Below, piece after piece: positions 62,881 to 64,000 of a DNA stretch of 64,000 nucleotides. The position numbers and the translations under genes were made by a program. The stretch is from JAATGI01 sp036510675 (GTDB taxonomy: Bacteria > Pseudomonadota > Alphaproteobacteria > ATCC43930 > CGMCC-115725). Location of the stretch: the NCBI GenBank assembly GCA_036510675.1, contig DATCDN010000138.1, positions 148,539-212,538 of the forward strand, written 5' to 3'. Under the pieces are notes generated by a model. That model did no database searches. It was not told the DNA's origin and saw only the letters and a list, made by a program, of their open reading frames with translations. Numbering within the stretch: position 1 is the stretch's first letter; each line of letters begins with the position of its first letter.

Positions 62881-63816
62881 CTATTGCGCGCTATCAGTCC
62901 GCCGATAGGTGAGACGCTTGTACTCCCCGCCCTTCACCGCTTCGCAAGAACGTGCCGTATCGGTGATTTCGCGGCGATCCCAACGGAACGCAACCTCATC
63001 GCAGTAGCGCGAAAGATGCTCTGGCGAGACGTGATGGAAGGCGCCGACAATCGATCGCTCTAGCAGCGCGTTCCAGCTTTCCGCCGTGTTGTTGTGAATG
63101 CCATCGCGCGCGTATTCGCCGATTGAATGCTTGACCGAACCGTGTTTGCCGCCCGTGATCTTCTCGGAACCACGGTAAGCCTTGTGATCGTCCGAATGAA
63201 TGTCGGTGCCATGCGCGACCTTCTCCGCAATATTCCGTTTCAGCACGCCACCAAGTGGCTTGCCGACCACCGTGGCGCGGACGCGACCGCCCCTGCCGCG
63301 CTCGACCAGCACCGCAACCGGGGTTTTGTTATCGTCGGCACGCGTGCGGCCCTTGATGCCCTTGCGCGGCTTTCCGCCGATCCACACTTCGTCCGCCTCA
63401 ACGATAGTGCCCGGACCGCCGAGCTTGTCGCCTGACACGTCACGCATGGCCTCGCGGATGCGGTGGCAAAGGAACCACGCCGCCTTGTAGGAAATTTCGA
63501 GCGAGCGCGACATTTGAAGCGCGCTAATCCCTTTCTTGCTGGCGCACATTAGGCGATAGGCCAGCGCCCATTTGGTGAGCGGCAGATGGGAGCTTTCCAT
63601 GACGTGTTTGGTGCGAACGGTGAATTGACCGTGGCAGTCCTGACACTCGCGCAAGCCCGCGCGTACTTTCTTGCCGGGGTTAGCGGCGATGGAATAGAGG
63701 CGGGTTTGATTGATGTTGCCGCAATGCGGGCAAACAACGCCAGTCGGCCAGCGTTGTGCCTCAAACCAAGCGCGGGCTTTCTCTTCGTCGTGGAAAATCT
63801 GGTCGGTGAGGTTCAT
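62881..63816 (-). CDS. IS1595 family transposase (ISXO2-like)
   Basis: A 311-residue DDE transposase. The N-terminal zinc ribbon has CPHCG (Cys29, Cys32) and CQDCH (Cys58, Cys61). The catalytic domain has Asp142 in VEADEVWIGGK, Asp209/210 in IHSDDHKAY and the third acidic position near Glu246 in HNNTAESWNALLERSIVGAF. KWALAYRLMCASKKGISALQ is the family helix-turn-helix-like region. The gene is intact, 38 bases inside the right terminal repeat, oriented toward the interior. Confidence 0.93.
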   Translation of the reverse strand: MNLTDQIFHDEEKARAWFEAQRWPTGVVCPHCGNINQTRLYSIAANPGKKVRAGLRECQDCHGQFTVRTKHVMESSHLPLTKWALAYRLMCASKKGISALQMSRSLEISYKAAWFLCHRIREAMRDVSGDKLGGPGTIVEADEVWIGGKPRKGIKGRTRADDNKTPVAVLVERGRGGRVRATVVGKPLGGVLKRNIAEKVAHGTDIHSDDHKAYRGSEKITGGKHGSVKHSIGEYARDGIHNNTAESWNALLERSIVGAFHHVSPEHLSRYCDEVAFRWDRREITDTARSCEAVKGGEYKRLTYRRTDSAQ

Positions 63817-63962
63817 GGCCGCAATTCCCGTTTGTTGCGGCCATTCTAGCTATAGGCATCCCTTTGTCAAGGACATAGTTCCGGTAATTAACGTACATAT
63901 ATGCGTTGAGCCGCTCCCGCCACGCATCGGCAGAATAGGCGCTTAGAGACCCAATTATTTAA

Positions 63963-63990
63963 TTTTTTGCCGAACGAACCCAATTTTTTT
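63963..63990 (-). repeat. Dispersed ATTGGGTTCGTTYGGC motif, copy 2
   Basis: On the minus strand: AAATTGGGTTCGTTCGGCAA plus AAAA. See copy 1 at 54283-54311. It lies in the AT-rich last 109 bases of the window, where no gene is seen. Confidence 0.6.
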
Positions 63991-64000
63991 TATACGCGAA

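Larger units (their letters stand above)
61687..63883. mobile_element. IS1595-family insertion sequence with cargo genes
   Basis: A complete 2197-bp element. The ends are imperfect inverted repeats of about 30 bases: left CGGAATTATATCTATCGCAA then AGGGGGTGTC (61687-61716), right (minus strand) CGGAACTATGTCCTTGACAA then AGGGATGCC (63855-63883). An exact 8-bp direct repeat, GTAATTAA, flanks it at 61679-61686 and 63884-63891, the target duplication length typical of IS1595. The transposase is at 62881-63816; about 1.15 kb of other sequence (61717-62880) is cargo. Confidence 0.85.

Overview
The window is a GC-rich (roughly two thirds G+C by eye), densely coded stretch of a Gram-negative chromosome. 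Intergenic gaps are short, and ATGA-overlapped operons, alphaproteobacterial intergenic palindromes, a GAAC-N7-GAAC LexA-type box and the gene repertoire (Yej transporter, orphan CoxL-like proteins, intracellular PHB depolymerase, leucine/isovalerate catabolism, RND pumps) point to an aerobic, heterotrophic, PHB-storing alphaproteobacterium. I cannot place it to genus.

Layout. 1-4903: peptide/microcin-C type ABC importer yejABEF (yejA is cut by the window edge), interrupted between yejE and yejF by a four-helix-bundle (S23/IVP family) gene flanked by inverted 14-nt tandem repeats. 4869-9021: small membrane protein, M17 aminopeptidase, GST, malate synthase. 9026-12384: Cu-type P-ATPase and a phytanoyl-CoA dioxygenase-like protein. 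12482-19067: two stand-alone CoxL/XdhB-like molybdoenzyme large subunits around a small exported protein and a PHB depolymerase. 19076-19740: Phd/YefM-VapC type toxin-antitoxin pair with a TGTACA operator. 19894-21773: luciferase-like oxidoreductase and alpha/beta hydrolase. 22047-30683: leucine/isovalerate degradation on the minus strand (isovaleryl-CoA dehydrogenase, acyl-CoA synthetase, methylcrotonyl-CoA carboxylase beta and alpha, methylglutaconyl-CoA hydratase). 30834-37080: SDRs, three VOC proteins, a sorbosone-dehydrogenase-like protein, a YafY/WYL regulator and a cobalamin-binding-like protein. 37252-47879: a five-gene overlapping export operon (RND adaptor, two RND pumps, outer-membrane factor, MFS). 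48302-48848: brnTA with a perfect 22-bp palindromic operator. 48913-54234: uvrB, pteridine-reductase-like SDR, FAD oxidoreductase, mtgA. 54544-60965: lipoprotein, MeaB GTPase, AsmA-like protein, a protease-fold protein lacking its catalytic triad, MarR, hydrolase, SDR.

The last 3 kb is accessory: dispersed repeats, a frameshifted brnA pseudogene whose start lies inside a dispersed palindrome, and a complete IS1595-family element (61687-63883, with 8-bp target duplication GTAATTAA). Besides its transposase the element carries a cargo module: a near-consensus promoter driving a structured RNA-like segment, an overlapping membrane/exported protein pair and a 57-residue protein.

The most unusual items are the IVP cassette that supplies the start codon of yejF, the IS1595 cargo module, the conserved-looking dead HtrA-like protein, the orphan SOS box, and the dispersed ATTGGGTTCGTTYGGC motif.
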